A stretch of 64,000 nt of DNA from J051 sp040289295 (GCA_040289295.1 PSLA01000007.1:1-64000); one strand, 5' to 3'; counted from the stretch's first letter, positions 31,971-40,810 are shown. Numbers and translations: made by a program. The notes: generated by a model from the sequence alone, not told the origin.

Positions 31971-33095
31971 ATGAACAGACTTGGATTGCTGGTGGCAATT
32001 GTATCTGTCGCTGCCACAGCATTTGCACAAGCGACCTATACTGTAAAATCGGGCGACACACTTGAGAAGATTGCTAAGCGATTCAACTGCAAGGTTGACG
32101 CACTGGCCCGAAAGAACGGCATCACAGACGCGAAGAGGCTTCAGGTCGGCCAGGTCTTGCGCCTGACCAGCGACCCAAGTTCGTACAGGAACGGCAAGGT
32201 GCCGGAGAGCGTCAAGCCGAGTGCCAAGCAGACCGCAGCAAGTGGCACGGCGAAGACTGCTACGATCCTGAAGGACAAGGTGAACGTTCGCGAGAAGCCG
32301 AAGACATCAAGCAAGTCGCTTGTGCAGGTCGAGAAGGGGCGCACCGCCACCGTGCTTGGGGAAGAATCGGGTTGGTACAAGTTGAGGTTCCCTGGTGGCA
32401 CAGTCGGCTTCGTTCGCAAGGACATGGTAACGCTCTCCGCCTCCGCCAAACCCGCGGCGAAGCAAGCGACGAGCGCCGGGCCTGAGGTGATGCCGGGAAA
32501 CACCGTAACCATCACGGCTGATGCAGTCATCCTGCGCGCCGGTCCCTCGACCAGGCAGCCGGTCGTGGCTAAGTTGCGCAAGGGCGTCGAGGCGCAGGTG
32601 ATTGGTCGACACGAACAGTGGCTGAAAGTAACTCTCCCGGGCGGAGCAACCGGCTTCGTCCACGGCCGCCTCACCTCTGCGAAGGATAGCATCGCAGCGT
32701 CGGCGCCAACGGGAAGCGACCGGAGCGAGTTGATCACTACGGCACGGCGATACCTGGGAGTTCGTTACGTGTACGGAGGCGAAACCTCGCGCGGATTCGA
32801 TTGTTCGGGATTCGTGCACTTCCTGTATCACACAGTCGAAAACGTTACGTTACCTCGAACTTCCACTGCCCAGGCGTCGGCAGGTGTTCCAGTGAAGAAA
32901 GAGGATTTACAGCCGGGCGACTTGGTGTTCTTCCGGACGGGGCGCAGCGTGCGGATCAACCACGCTGGCATCTACATAGGCGGAGGCAAATTCATTCATG
33001 CGAGCAGTGGTGGTGGAGTGGTAAAGATAGATTCCATCACGAGCGGCTATTACGCCGCGCGGTTCGTTACCGCGCGACGCATTGAAAAGAAGTAA
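31971..33095 (+). CDS. secreted LysM-SH3-SH3-NlpC/P60 peptidoglycan hydrolase
   Basis: The 374-aa protein has a signal peptide (LGLLVAIVSVAATAFAQ), a LysM domain (YTVKSGDTLEKIAKRFN, about 20-65), two bacterial SH3 domains (KVNVREKPKTSSKS and AVILRAGPSTRQPV, about 95-155 and 175-235) and an NlpC/P60 endopeptidase domain. Its catalytic Cys is in RGFDCSGFV, with His in INHAGIYIG and FIHAS. It would cut stem peptides, usually D-gamma-Glu to diamino acid bonds. The ATG at 31971 has GGAG 7 nt upstream. A tRNA-Glu gene follows. Confidence 0.93.
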   Translation: MNRLGLLVAIVSVAATAFAQATYTVKSGDTLEKIAKRFNCKVDALARKNGITDAKRLQVGQVLRLTSDPSSYRNGKVPESVKPSAKQTAASGTAKTATILKDKVNVREKPKTSSKSLVQVEKGRTATVLGEESGWYKLRFPGGTVGFVRKDMVTLSASAKPAAKQATSAGPEVMPGNTVTITADAVILRAGPSTRQPVVAKLRKGVEAQVIGRHEQWLKVTLPGGATGFVHGRLTSAKDSIAASAPTGSDRSELITTARRYLGVRYVYGGETSRGFDCSGFVHFLYHTVENVTLPRTSTAQASAGVPVKKEDLQPGDLVFFRTGRSVRINHAGIYIGGGKFIHASSGGGVVKIDSITSGYYAARFVTARRIEKK

Positions 33096-33123
33096 GCGCT
33101 TCGGGGTACACTGCCGCACATAC

Positions 33124-33199
33124 GCCCCGGTCGTCTAGCGGTTAGGACATCGCCCTTTCACGGCGAAGGTCGCGGGTTCGAATCCCGTCCGGGGTACCA
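33124..33199 (+). tRNA. tRNA-Glu (anticodon TTC), CCA encoded
   Basis: The acceptor stem GCCCCGG pairs with CCGGGGT (last pair G-T). The anticodon stem TCGCC/GGCGA has loop CTTTCAC with anticodon TTC at 33157-33159. The T-arm GCGGGTTCGAATCCCGT is canonical, and CCA is encoded at 33197-33199. It reads GAA and GAG. Confidence 0.97.
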
Positions 33200-33208
33200 G
33201 CTGTTGTA

Positions 33209-34093
33209 TCAACCGACCAATCGCGCGAGCGTTTGTCGAATCTCGACGTCCTCGAACTCGAAGCCGTTTCCCTGGGCGCGTTTTGGTACCACGCGCTGGC
33301 TCAAGAGCAGGCCCTCGTCCGCCATCTCACCAAGCAATAGGCGAAGTGCGAACGCGGGTACACGAAGGAGCACCGGGCGCCGCAGCGCCGCGCCTAACGC
33401 GTAAGAGAACTCTCGATTCCGAACCGGGTTTGGCGACGCCACGTTCACGGGCCCGACCCATCGCTCCTCCTCGATGCAAGCGACGGCGAGCCTCACCCAG
33501 TCGTTGAGGCTCACCCACGGAAGGAACTGCTTTCCCGAGCCGAGCACCGCCCCAAGACCGAACTGGAACGGCCGCGCCATCACCTCCAGCGCCCCGCCTT
33601 GCTCGGAGAGGACGACCGCAGTGCGGAGAAGTGCGACGCGCACGCCTGAGCGCTCTGCTTCAAGCGCCGCGGACTCCCACTCCACACCCACTTGAGCCAA
33701 GAAGCCCTCGCCAGGGGGCGACTCTTCGGTGAGCACCTCGTCCCCCCGGTCGCCGTAGTAGCCGACAGCCGAAGCACAAACGAACACTTTGGGTAGGGCG
33801 GCGGCACGCGCAATCTGCGAGGCGAGGGCCGCTGTCGAAACGACGCGGCTGTCGCGGATGCGGCGTTTCTTCTCCTCCGTCCACCGGCCAACGATACTCT
33901 CGCCAGCAAGGTGGACGAGCGCATCGAACGATTCGAAGGCCTCAAGGCTGTGGAAGCCTTCGCTCGGCGACCAGGCGAGCGCGCTTTTTTCGCGTGAGCG
34001 TGAAAGCCTGAGCACCGTATGCCCCCGTCCTTCGAGGGCGCGAGCGAGCGCTCCTCCGAGCAGGCCTGTCGCTCCAGTTATCGCAACACGCAT
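33209..34093 (-). CDS. NAD-dependent epimerase-like protein, TIGR01777 family (YfcH type)
   Basis: The 294-aa extended short-chain dehydrogenase has a Rossmann turn TGATGLLGGALARAL at the N-terminus, LVHLAGESIVGRWTEEKKRRI, the active Ser in CASAVGYYGDRGDE, WESAALEAERSGVRVALLRT, and the family's C-terminal DUF1731 region (RRPVLLRVPAFALRLLLGEMADEGLLLSQRVVPKR). Substrate unknown in this family. The preceding cupin gene ends directly at its ATG, so the two are co-transcribed. The length is normal. Confidence 0.9.
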   Translation of the reverse strand: MRVAITGATGLLGGALARALEGRGHTVLRLSRSREKSALAWSPSEGFHSLEAFESFDALVHLAGESIVGRWTEEKKRRIRDSRVVSTAALASQIARAAALPKVFVCASAVGYYGDRGDEVLTEESPPGEGFLAQVGVEWESAALEAERSGVRVALLRTAVVLSEQGGALEVMARPFQFGLGAVLGSGKQFLPWVSLNDWVRLAVACIEEERWVGPVNVASPNPVRNREFSYALGAALRRPVLLRVPAFALRLLLGEMADEGLLLSQRVVPKRAQGNGFEFEDVEIRQTLARLVG

Positions 34094-34507
34094 CTACTCA
34101 CCGATGATGATTCGGTCCTTTCCGTCGAACTTCGGCGAGAACACGGACACGGCGACCACGTCGTCGCCGTGCGGGGTGAAGGCGTGGGGTGTGCCTTGAG
34201 GAATGAACATCAGGTCACCTGGGCGCACGATCCGCTCCAGGTCTCCCAAGCGCATCGTCCCCATGCCGCGCACGATGATGACGGTCTCATCATGCTTGGC
34301 GTTGTAGTGAGCCGGAACGGGCCCGAGGTTCACCAGGTTTACCGTGGTGTTCGCGCCCTCGGCGAAGAGGTGGACGACCTTGTCGGGATGCGCCTTTCTG
34401 AGCGCGTCCGCCACTCTGGTCGCTGAGTCGAGCCGTGGGCTCGGTTCGTCGCCACCAAGCACCGTCGCGGCGAAGATGAGGAGAGCCGGAACCGTGAGTC
34501 GCTTCAC
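34094..34507 (-). CDS. cupin-domain protein with signal-like N-terminus
   Basis: The 137-aa protein has a short hydrophobic N-terminus (KRLTVPALLIFAATVLGGD) that could be a signal peptide, then a cupin core. VPAHYNAKHDETVIIVRGMG is the first metal motif and PGDLMFIPQGTPHAFTPHGDD the second. The His and Glu ligands are all there, so a metal centre is likely. The reaction is unknown; small cupins include sugar isomerases and dioxygenases. GTG start at 34507 with GGAG about 12 nt upstream. It runs into the epimerase gene with no gap. Confidence 0.75.
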   Translation of the reverse strand: MKRLTVPALLIFAATVLGGDEPSPRLDSATRVADALRKAHPDKVVHLFAEGANTTVNLVNLGPVPAHYNAKHDETVIIVRGMGTMRLGDLERIVRPGDLMFIPQGTPHAFTPHGDDVVAVSVFSPKFDGKDRIIIGE

Positions 34508-34819
34508 GCATGGATTATGCTCCAGCAGTAGATTCCCAGGGAACCGACCTTGGAGCCTTACCAATTGGGATGCCGCGCGTACCGGAGACTTTCGAGGAGC
34601 AATGTTCTTATCTTGCAAAGCGTGTTTACGACAGCCTCCGGGGTCACCCAGCGTCATTCAGCCGCGGCTTGGGCGCTACCTCAACCAAGGAGTTTGCTGA
34701 TCCACACACCTCTTTAAGCGAGTCAAAGCCGTCTTTAAGCGGGCTAAAGCCGTCTGTCGGCGAGTTGTAAAGCCGTCTTGCAACCGGCCCCACACTGATG
34801 CGGCTGAGCGGCACGGCGA
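34508..34819. other. non-coding spacer with tandem repeats
   Basis: This 312-bp stretch lies between the cupin and carbonic anhydrase starts and stops (both minus). It holds a tandem repeat at 34711-34775. An 86-codon frame (34510-34770, plus) covers the region, but its C-terminal half is just the translation of the tandem repeat and no ribosome site precedes it, so I do not call it a gene. Confidence 0.6.
34711..34775. repeat. three tandem 21-23-bp repeats (TCTTTAAGCG...AAAGCCG)
   Basis: Units are 34711-34731, 34732-34752 and 34753-34775, each ending AAAGCCG. The first two differ at two or three positions; the third is diverged and 2 bp longer. Confidence 0.85.
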
Positions 34820-35404
34820 CTAGTGACCATCCAGCACGGCTACCTCACCGGAGATCATGTTCAGCACGGCAGGTACACACTCGCACTCGCCCGCCCTGAC
34901 GGCTGACCGAAGCGCCGACGAGAGTGACACCAGCCGATGCGCGGAGAAGCGGGCGTTCTCTTCGACAAGTTGTTCGATGGTGGGGGTGCCGATGCGGCGC
35001 CGCGCCTGGTTCAGAGCCGGGCCGATGTGTGTGCTTACCCAAGAGCACGAATACCCCTTGTTCAGCACTGCGGAAACGGCGAGGCAACCGGAATGGCCCA
35101 AGACGACTACGAGAGGTACCTTGAAGTGCCCGACGGCGAGGTCCACAGTCCATTGAACGCTTTCGGCGGCCACGTTGCCGGGGATGCGAGCGACGAAGAG
35201 CTTCCCAAGCGGCTGGTCGAAGATGACCTCTGGGGCGACGCGGGTGTCCGAGCAAGCCACCACGGCAGCGATGGGTGACTGCTCCGCTGCAAGAGTTGCC
35301 CTCAGCTCGGCGGGGTAGGCGCGGGTAACCGGCTCGCCGGCGACGTACCTCGCGTTTCCTTCGAGCAGTTCAAGCAGTACCCCGCGGGGCGTTGGCCGGT
35401 CCAT
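34820..35404 (-). CDS. beta-class carbonic anhydrase
   Basis: Interconverts CO2 and bicarbonate. The 194-aa protein carries the zinc ligands Cys and Asp in ACSDTRV and His and Cys in LGHSGC, with the Asp-Arg dyad in CSDTR, as in beta carbonic anhydrases. FEGNARYVAGEPV-like segments and FVARIPGN are also typical; here the latter reads LFVARIPGNVAAES. The ATG at 35404 (MDRPTPRG) is favoured over a GTG upstream in the promoter region. It is divergent from purL, whose carboxylating pathway partner purE/K uses bicarbonate or CO2; that link is speculative. Confidence 0.92.
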   Translation of the reverse strand: MDRPTPRGVLLELLEGNARYVAGEPVTRAYPAELRATLAAEQSPIAAVVACSDTRVAPEVIFDQPLGKLFVARIPGNVAAESVQWTVDLAVGHFKVPLVVVLGHSGCLAVSAVLNKGYSCSWVSTHIGPALNQARRRIGTPTIEQLVEENARFSAHRLVSLSSALRSAVRAGECECVPAVLNMISGEVAVLDGH

Positions 35405-35553
35405 CGCTGTGATTCTGACCGATTTTGAGACCACGGCTCGAATGTTCGGAGGCGCTTACGTTTGGGTACGCGTGGCAGAGGTGCACAAGCGGTACCAGGC
35501 ACCGTTGCTCCCTGGCTTTCTGCTGTTCGCGAGCTGGGAGGGCGAGCGCTCCC

Positions 35554-35587
35554 TTGGTTGGGTGGCAGTCGTTCTATAATCTGCGCC
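35554..35587 (+). promoter_or_regulatory. promoter for purL, probably leaderless
   Basis: A perfect TATAAT at 35575-35580 has a TTGGTT-like -35 element at 35554-35559. The purL ATG is at 35588, 8 nt after the end of TATAAT, which is where transcription should begin. No ribosome-binding site fits in that space. Confidence 0.55.
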
Positions 35588-37975
35588 ATGCCGGTGGAGC
35601 CGCAGGGCACGAAGCAGTATCAAGAGTTGGGCTTGACCGACGCCGAGTACAGGGCGATTGAACGGCAATTGGGCAGAGCGCCTTCCAACACGGAGTTGGG
35701 AATGTTCGCGGTGCTCTGGAGCGAGCACTGCAGCTATAAATCGAGCAGGACCGTGCTGAAGCTCTTCTCCCGCTACCGCGAGAGCGTTGAGGGCGCGGGA
35801 CTGGAGAACGCCGGCGTTGTGGACATCGGCGCAGGCTGGGGGGTGGCGTTCAAGATTGAGAGTCACAACCATCCAAGCGCCGTCGAGCCGTACCAGGGGG
35901 CGGCCACTGGTGTGGGAGGCATTATCCGCGACGTGCTTGCGATGGGGGCGCGACCGATCGCATGCCTCGACTCGCTCCGCTTCGGCGACCCCGGAGCGAG
36001 CGCGCTGGATCGGCGGCTCTTCGACGGCGTGGTGCGCGGCATCGGCGGATATGGCAATTGTATTGGCGTGCCGACGGTTGCAGGTGACGTTCAGTTTCAC
36101 GAGCGGTACTCAGGCAGTCCGTTAGTCAACGCGATGTGCGTGGGGATCGTGCGGATGGATCGCATCGCCACGGCGACGGCGGACACCCCTGGAGCGATGG
36201 TTATGTATCTGGGCAGCGCGACGGGCCGAGACGGCATCCACGGAGCCTCCTTCGCGAGCGAGGTGCTGGGCGAGGACAGCGAAAGCAAGCGCCCCAACGT
36301 GCAGATTGGCGACCCGTTCGCGGGCAAGTTGCTCATTGAGGCGACGCTTGAAGTTCTAGAAACGGGCGCGCTTCTCGCGATTCAAGACATGGGCGCCGCA
36401 GGGCTAACCTGCAGCACGTGCGAGATGAGCGCCAAGGGTGGAAGCGGAATGGAGATTGACCTCGACGCCGTGCCGCTTCGCGACTCCACTATGCGTCCCG
36501 ACGAAATCATGCTGAGCGAAACGCAGGAGAGAATGCTTGCCGTGGTCGAGCCGGGGCGGGAAGGCGAGGTCGTCGCGGTGTTCGAAAAGTGGGGCTTGCC
36601 GGCAGCGGTCATCGGGCGCGTGACGGATTCGGGGCGCGTGGTCGTGCGGCACATGGGGGAGGTGGTCGCCGACGTGCCCGCAGAGTTCATTGCCAACGGT
36701 TGCCCACTGATTGACCTTCCGGTGAAGGAGCCACCAAGCGTGGTTCAAGCACGCTCTTTCTGCCCACAAGACGTACCCATACCGCAGGACTTGGATAAGG
36801 CGCTGCTTAGGCTGCTCGCCTCACCCAACATTGCCAGTCGGCGATGGGTGTACGAACAGTATGACTACACCGTGCAGACGCGAACCGCCGTGCCACCGGG
36901 CGCTGCTGACGCTGCGGTGCTCGCGCTTCGAGAAGCGCCCGTCGCCCTCGCGATGAAGAGCGACGGCAACGGCCGATGGACGTTCGCGGACCCGTACGTC
37001 GGTGGCCAGTTGGCGCTCATCGAGGCGGCGCGCAACGTGGCGTGCACGGGAGCGCGGCCGATCGGTGCAACCGACTGCCTGAACTTCGGAGACCCCAACC
37101 GACCGGAGGTCTTTTTCCAGTTTCGCGAGGCTGTGCGTGGGCTTGCCGACGCGGCGGAAGCGCTGGAGATCCCTGTGGTGAGTGGCAACGTGAGTTTCTA
37201 CAATGAAACGCCGCTCGGCGAGGTGCTGCCCACACCAGTCGTAGGCGTTGTTGGCGTGCTGAGCGAAGGCGTGAAGCCGCTGCGCATGGCGTTCCCACGG
37301 GGGCGCGGCTACATCTACTTGGTTTCAGGCCATTGGACGCCGCGGCACGAGTCCATCGGCGCAAGCGAATACTTGGCAACGGTGCATGGAATCGAGGGTG
37401 GTCAGCCGGACGCGCCGGACCTCGATAGCGAAAGATCATTGCTACGCTTCATGCAGAAGGCTGCTCATGATCAACTGGTGGACTGCGCGCACGACGTGTC
37501 GGAAGGCGGCCTCGCGGTAGCGGTGGCGGAGATGTGCCTCGCCGGCGGCGTTGGGGCGCACGTGCTGCTGGACTCGGAGGAGCATTACTTGAAGCACATT
37601 CTCGGCCCGGTGCTTGAGAACATGACCGCGCAGGGCGCGGCGCCGAGCGAGGCGATTTATCGCTCTATTCTGGACGATGAGAGGCAGCACGACGCGTGGT
37701 CATTCAGCGAGCGCGTCGATTCCCACCTGTTCGGCGAGACGCCGTCACGTATAGTACTTGGCGTCTCAGCCGAGAAGTGCGCCCGAGGTGCAATCGAGCG
37801 AATGTTCGAGATTGCGTCCGAGTTGGGGCTGTTCCTTAACTGCATCGGCTCATACGACGTAGCGCATCGACACCTGCAGTTCCTTCGTCCTGGCGAGAGC
37901 CTCCTACGTGTGACGCTGGAAGACGCTGCTCGTGCTTATGAACGGTGCCTGCCCAAGGCGATGGGTGAGGAATGA
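35588..37975 (+). CDS. purL: phosphoribosylformylglycinamidine synthase subunit PurL
   Basis: PurL converts FGAR, ATP and glutamine-derived ammonia to FGAM in purine synthesis, with PurS and PurQ as partners in this small-type form. The 795-aa protein has ELGMFAVLWSEHCSYKSSR, VFKIESHNHPSAVEPYQGAATGVGG, DMGAAGLTCSTCEMSAKGG and DVSEGGLAVAVAEM, all PurL signatures, and is close to the family's usual 720-800 length. I chose the ATG at 35588, because it sits right after a TATAAT promoter; the longer frame to 35462 crosses that promoter. purS and purQ are not adjacent. Confidence 0.94.
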   Translation: MPVEPQGTKQYQELGLTDAEYRAIERQLGRAPSNTELGMFAVLWSEHCSYKSSRTVLKLFSRYRESVEGAGLENAGVVDIGAGWGVAFKIESHNHPSAVEPYQGAATGVGGIIRDVLAMGARPIACLDSLRFGDPGASALDRRLFDGVVRGIGGYGNCIGVPTVAGDVQFHERYSGSPLVNAMCVGIVRMDRIATATADTPGAMVMYLGSATGRDGIHGASFASEVLGEDSESKRPNVQIGDPFAGKLLIEATLEVLETGALLAIQDMGAAGLTCSTCEMSAKGGSGMEIDLDAVPLRDSTMRPDEIMLSETQERMLAVVEPGREGEVVAVFEKWGLPAAVIGRVTDSGRVVVRHMGEVVADVPAEFIANGCPLIDLPVKEPPSVVQARSFCPQDVPIPQDLDKALLRLLASPNIASRRWVYEQYDYTVQTRTAVPPGAADAAVLALREAPVALAMKSDGNGRWTFADPYVGGQLALIEAARNVACTGARPIGATDCLNFGDPNRPEVFFQFREAVRGLADAAEALEIPVVSGNVSFYNETPLGEVLPTPVVGVVGVLSEGVKPLRMAFPRGRGYIYLVSGHWTPRHESIGASEYLATVHGIEGGQPDAPDLDSERSLLRFMQKAAHDQLVDCAHDVSEGGLAVAVAEMCLAGGVGAHVLLDSEEHYLKHILGPVLENMTAQGAAPSEAIYRSILDDERQHDAWSFSERVDSHLFGETPSRIVLGVSAEKCARGAIERMFEIASELGLFLNCIGSYDVAHRHLQFLRPGESLLRVTLEDAARAYERCLPKAMGEE

Positions 37976-38003
37976 ATTCGATCAAACGGATGAAAGGGTG
38001 GTT

Positions 38004-38507
38004 ATGGCAGTTGTGTTCGAACTGAGCGTTGACGTGATGGCGGAGCAGGAAGAAACTCTGGACGCCGTCGGGAACCTCATGGAGCGAGGCCACTACCTTC
38101 CTTCGCGCGCGATCGCGATTCGTGAACTCGCGCCAAAGCCATACAGCGAATCCGGGGCCTTCCTTCCCGGTCAGAGAGTGTCGTTCCTCGTGGACGGGGA
38201 AACGCGGGAGCACGAGATCGTAGCCGTGCAGATGTGGGATGAAGCAGAGGCGAACGTACGCGAGGTTGTGCGCAGCAGTGCGGCAGGAGAGACGCTCGAG
38301 TGGCGACTCTCGGAGTTGACGCCCGGCACAGTGCGCATAACGCTCATCTACCATGCCGAAGTCAACCCGATTGCCCGCATCGCGTTGGCGAGAAGTGCAA
38401 AGCGGTTCTGGAGCGAGGCGCTCGACCGCCTTCGCGTGCACCTCGAGGACAAGAAGACTTTCTCCGGCCCTCGAACGTGGGCGCCGAAGCCGGCTGACCA
38501 GCTTTAG
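38004..38507 (+). CDS. SRPBCC-like small protein
   Basis: This 167-aa protein follows purL by 28 nt. It begins AVVFELSVDVMAEQEETLDAV and has alternating strands (VSFLVDGETREHEIVAVQMWDE, LEWRLSELTPGTVRITLIYHAE) ending in a long helix (ARIALARSAKRFWSEALDRLRVHLE). That is the layout of START/SRPBCC lipid- or ligand-binding proteins. The call rests on the pattern and is moderate. GGGTGG before the ATG serves as ribosome site. Function unknown; its link with purL may be accidental. Confidence 0.55.
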   Translation: MAVVFELSVDVMAEQEETLDAVGNLMERGHYLPSRAIAIRELAPKPYSESGAFLPGQRVSFLVDGETREHEIVAVQMWDEAEANVREVVRSSAAGETLEWRLSELTPGTVRITLIYHAEVNPIARIALARSAKRFWSEALDRLRVHLEDKKTFSGPRTWAPKPADQL

Positions 38508-38914
38508 ACTTCAGGCTGCTTCCGCGGCTCTGGTCGAAGCGGGCAGGGCGCGTGGGGCGGGCGAGTCTTGCGCGTGGCCAGATAAGTGGCGACGGCGACA
38601 CAGCAAACCGCAAGAACCCACTTGACCCACGCCGAAAGGCTTGTAAACAGCGAGAAGAGAACTACGGACAGCACGATCATCGAAATTGCGAGGATCTTGT
38701 GCGGCAGGCTAATGCTCCTGTCCGTCCGCCAGGCGGTGAGCGGAGGCCCCAAACGTGGGTGCTCGAGGAGTCGCCGCTCCAGTTCAGGATTGCTCCGGGC
38801 AAAGCACCAGGCCGCTAAGATCACGAAAATGGTGGTTGGTAAGCCGGGGATGAGGACGCCAACCGCGCCCACGCTCATGAACAGAAATCCGGCAGCAAGC
38901 AGAACCGGTCGCAT
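38504..38914 (-). CDS. DUF454/YbaN-family membrane protein
   Basis: The 136-aa protein has two N-terminal helices with VGAVGVLIPGLPTTIFVILAAWCFARSNPELERRLLEHPRLGP, the DUF454 signature, and a hydrophobic pair later (ILAISMIVLSVVLFSLF, WVLAVCCVAVATYLA). Proteins of this family are inner membrane proteins of unknown role. The C-terminal tail is Pro/Arg-rich. It overlaps the convergent gene upstream by 4 nt. The N-terminal ATG is the only reasonable start. Confidence 0.88.
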   Translation of the reverse strand: MRPVLLAAGFLFMSVGAVGVLIPGLPTTIFVILAAWCFARSNPELERRLLEHPRLGPPLTAWRTDRSISLPHKILAISMIVLSVVLFSLFTSLSAWVKWVLAVCCVAVATYLATRKTRPPHAPCPLRPEPRKQPEV

Positions 38915-38923
38915 GAGCGTATT

Positions 38924-39148
38924 CTATCCGGTCGACTGCTCAGCACGCACGACCACTTCCTGGTCACCCACGCGCACAACGTCGCCGCACCTCAGTTTGC
39001 GGCCTCTCCTCTGCTCCACTTCCGCATTGACCAAGACAGCGCCCGAAGCGATGAGCGAGCGAGCCTCCCCGCCCGTGTCGGAGAAGCCCGCCCATTTGAG
39101 GAACTGGCCGAGCGTGATGAACGGCGTTCGAATCGAGACGTGCCTCAC
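38924..39148 (-). CDS. S4-domain RNA-binding protein (YbcJ/YaaA type)
   Basis: This 74-aa single S4 domain has the core FLKWAGFSDTGGEARSLIASGAVLVNAEVEQRRGRKLRCGDVVRVG, as in small YbcJ/YaaA proteins that bind RNA and may act in ribosome assembly. I start at the GTG at 39148, which overlaps the acetyltransferase stop in GTGA; the upstream start adds a random leader. Size and position beside a GNAT gene are consistent with an RNA-related housekeeping role. Confidence 0.88.
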   Translation of the reverse strand: MRHVSIRTPFITLGQFLKWAGFSDTGGEARSLIASGAVLVNAEVEQRRGRKLRCGDVVRVGDQEVVVRAEQSTG

Positions 39149-39558
39149 TCCCTCCCCGTGGACTGCCGGTCGTAGTTGACCAGCGTCGCCCCGCTGACCC
39201 ACTTGAAGCCGAGTTGCTGATAGAACAGCACGGAGCGCAGGTCGCACAGCACATCGAGTTTGTAAAAGTCTCTGTAGCGCTCGACGGCTGCGCGGACGAG
39301 CGCCTTTCCGATTCCACGCCGCTGCAATTCGGGGCGAACTTCGAGCAGCGGAATATATGCGATATAAAAGCCGTCCGTGAAGACGGTGATGAAGCCCGCC
39401 AGTTTGCCGTCTACGCGCGCAAGGCAGTATTCCGATGCCTTCTTGAACACTCTATGCGCTACCTCCGTAGAAGGAGGGCTCTCCCAGCCAACGAAGAACC
39501 CTTCAAGCTCTTCCGGCCTCAAACTCTCGTCGTTCCAAACCAACTCAAAGTCCGCCAT
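39145..39558 (-). CDS. GNAT-family N-acetyltransferase
   Basis: The 137-aa protein has the acetyl-CoA motif VRPELQRRGIGKALVRAAVERY (Q/RxxGxG/A) and strand segments GFITVFTDGFYIAYIPLLEV on one side and LDVLCDLRSVLFYQQLGFKWV on the other. The substrate cannot be told; GNATs acetylate proteins, small amines or antibiotics. Overlaps the S4 gene by 4 nt, so they are co-translated. The Nif3-like gene starts 34 nt upstream on the same strand. Confidence 0.9.
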   Translation of the reverse strand: MADFELVWNDESLRPEELEGFFVGWESPPSTEVAHRVFKKASEYCLARVDGKLAGFITVFTDGFYIAYIPLLEVRPELQRRGIGKALVRAAVERYRDFYKLDVLCDLRSVLFYQQLGFKWVSGATLVNYDRQSTGRE

Positions 39559-39591
39559 GGCGTCATTGAACCCGAAACGGAGGCTCCGAAG

Positions 39592-40692
39592 TTACGCAGG
39601 GTTGCCTGCAAAACCGTCATGCGGCGTCACTAAGCCGAAGCGCACATCCGGCATCAAAGCGGTAAGCCGAGAAGCGAGAGACTCCATTCCCGGCTGCTCG
39701 GTATGAAAGTGTCCCGCCTCCACCAACACGAAACCCGCTTCGGCAGCCGCGACCGCTTCATGGTGGCGCACTTCGCCGGTCACGAGTGCGTCACAACCTG
39801 CGCACATCGCATTCGACCAATAGCGGCCTCCCGAACCGCCCACGACAGCGACGCGCGACACGTTTCCATCCAGCGGCCCGAACAAACGACTCCGCGAACC
39901 GAGAGCCGCATCGACGAAAAGCCGCAACTCGCGCGCGGGAAGAGCCTCTGGCAAAAGCCCCGCGCGCCCGATCGAGACCGCCTCGCCGTTCGCCAACTCG
40001 TAAAGATCGAAGGCAGGCTCGTCGTAAGGGTGATGTTCGCGCAACGCCCGTAGCGCGCGCTCCTTCGCGCTCTCTGGAACGACCATCTCGACGCGCACCT
40101 CCTCAACCGTTTCGCGCCTCCCCACCTCACCAATCGTCGGCTGCGCACCGGCCTGCGGCTCGAACGTGCCGACCCCTGGGGAGAGGAACGCGCAACGACG
40201 ATAAAGGCCAATCTGCCCGCACCCCGCTTCTGCCAACGCATCGAAGATTGCGTCGGCGCTCTCCATTGGCAGGAACGTAACCAACTTGTAGAGCCGGGCG
40301 AGAGAGTCCTCCCCGAACGGCGAGATCGCGTGCAGATGCAGACGCGCAGCCAGGCTGTCGTTTACACCGCCTTCGGCGGCGTCCCAGTTGGTGTGCGCCG
40401 CGATGACCGCGACACCCCGCTGCACTGCGGCGCGCAGCGCAGGCAACGGATGCTCGTCTCCGACGAGCGTTCCAAGCGGGCGGTAGATAGGAGGATGGTG
40501 GACCACAACCGCTTGCGCGCCCTCGCTCGCCGCCTGCTCGACCAGCGCGCCCGTGCAATCAAGTGCAACCAGTACGCCGCTGAGGAGCCCCGAGCGGCTG
40601 CCGACCTGGAGGCCACCCGGGTCCCCGGGCAGAGCGAGACTCCTCGGCGCAATTTGCTCGAGGGCGGCAAGTAGGTCACCAACGGTTGGCAC
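39592..40692 (-). CDS. Nif3-like dinuclear metal centre protein (DUF34)
   Basis: The 366-aa protein has VVHHPPIYRPLG, AHTNWDAAEGGVND and near the C-terminus ALVTGEVRHHEAVAAAEAGFVLVEAGHFHTEQPGM, the metal ligands of Nif3/YqfO proteins. The middle insert (PESAKERALRALREHHPYDEPAFDLYEL) is the PII-like domain of long family members. These proteins form hexamers with a dinuclear site; some are proposed to be GTP cyclohydrolase I type 2, but the biological role is disputed. The ATG at 40692 is the first in the frame. Confidence 0.92.
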   Translation of the reverse strand: MPTVGDLLAALEQIAPRSLALPGDPGGLQVGSRSGLLSGVLVALDCTGALVEQAASEGAQAVVVHHPPIYRPLGTLVGDEHPLPALRAAVQRGVAVIAAHTNWDAAEGGVNDSLAARLHLHAISPFGEDSLARLYKLVTFLPMESADAIFDALAEAGCGQIGLYRRCAFLSPGVGTFEPQAGAQPTIGEVGRRETVEEVRVEMVVPESAKERALRALREHHPYDEPAFDLYELANGEAVSIGRAGLLPEALPARELRLFVDAALGSRSRLFGPLDGNVSRVAVVGGSGGRYWSNAMCAGCDALVTGEVRHHEAVAAAEAGFVLVEAGHFHTEQPGMESLASRLTALMPDVRFGLVTPHDGFAGNPA

Positions 40693-40810
40693 CGCTCAAG
40701 TTTACTTGCGCCCACGAACGCCGAGGCAGCCCTTTGGATTGCCAGGTTTCCGGGCTGCTACACCAACGAAAGGCGCGCTTCCACCCGTCCCACAGGTAAA
40801 GAGAGGACTT

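Noticed and set aside
34510..34770. 86-codon frame in the spacer upstream of the cupin gene
   Set aside because: The end of the frame is the translation of tandem repeats, and it has no ribosome site. It overlaps the region where the cupin promoter should lie.
34711..34775. CRISPR array
   Set aside because: The units are contiguous with no unique spacers, and there are only three. No cas gene is in the window.
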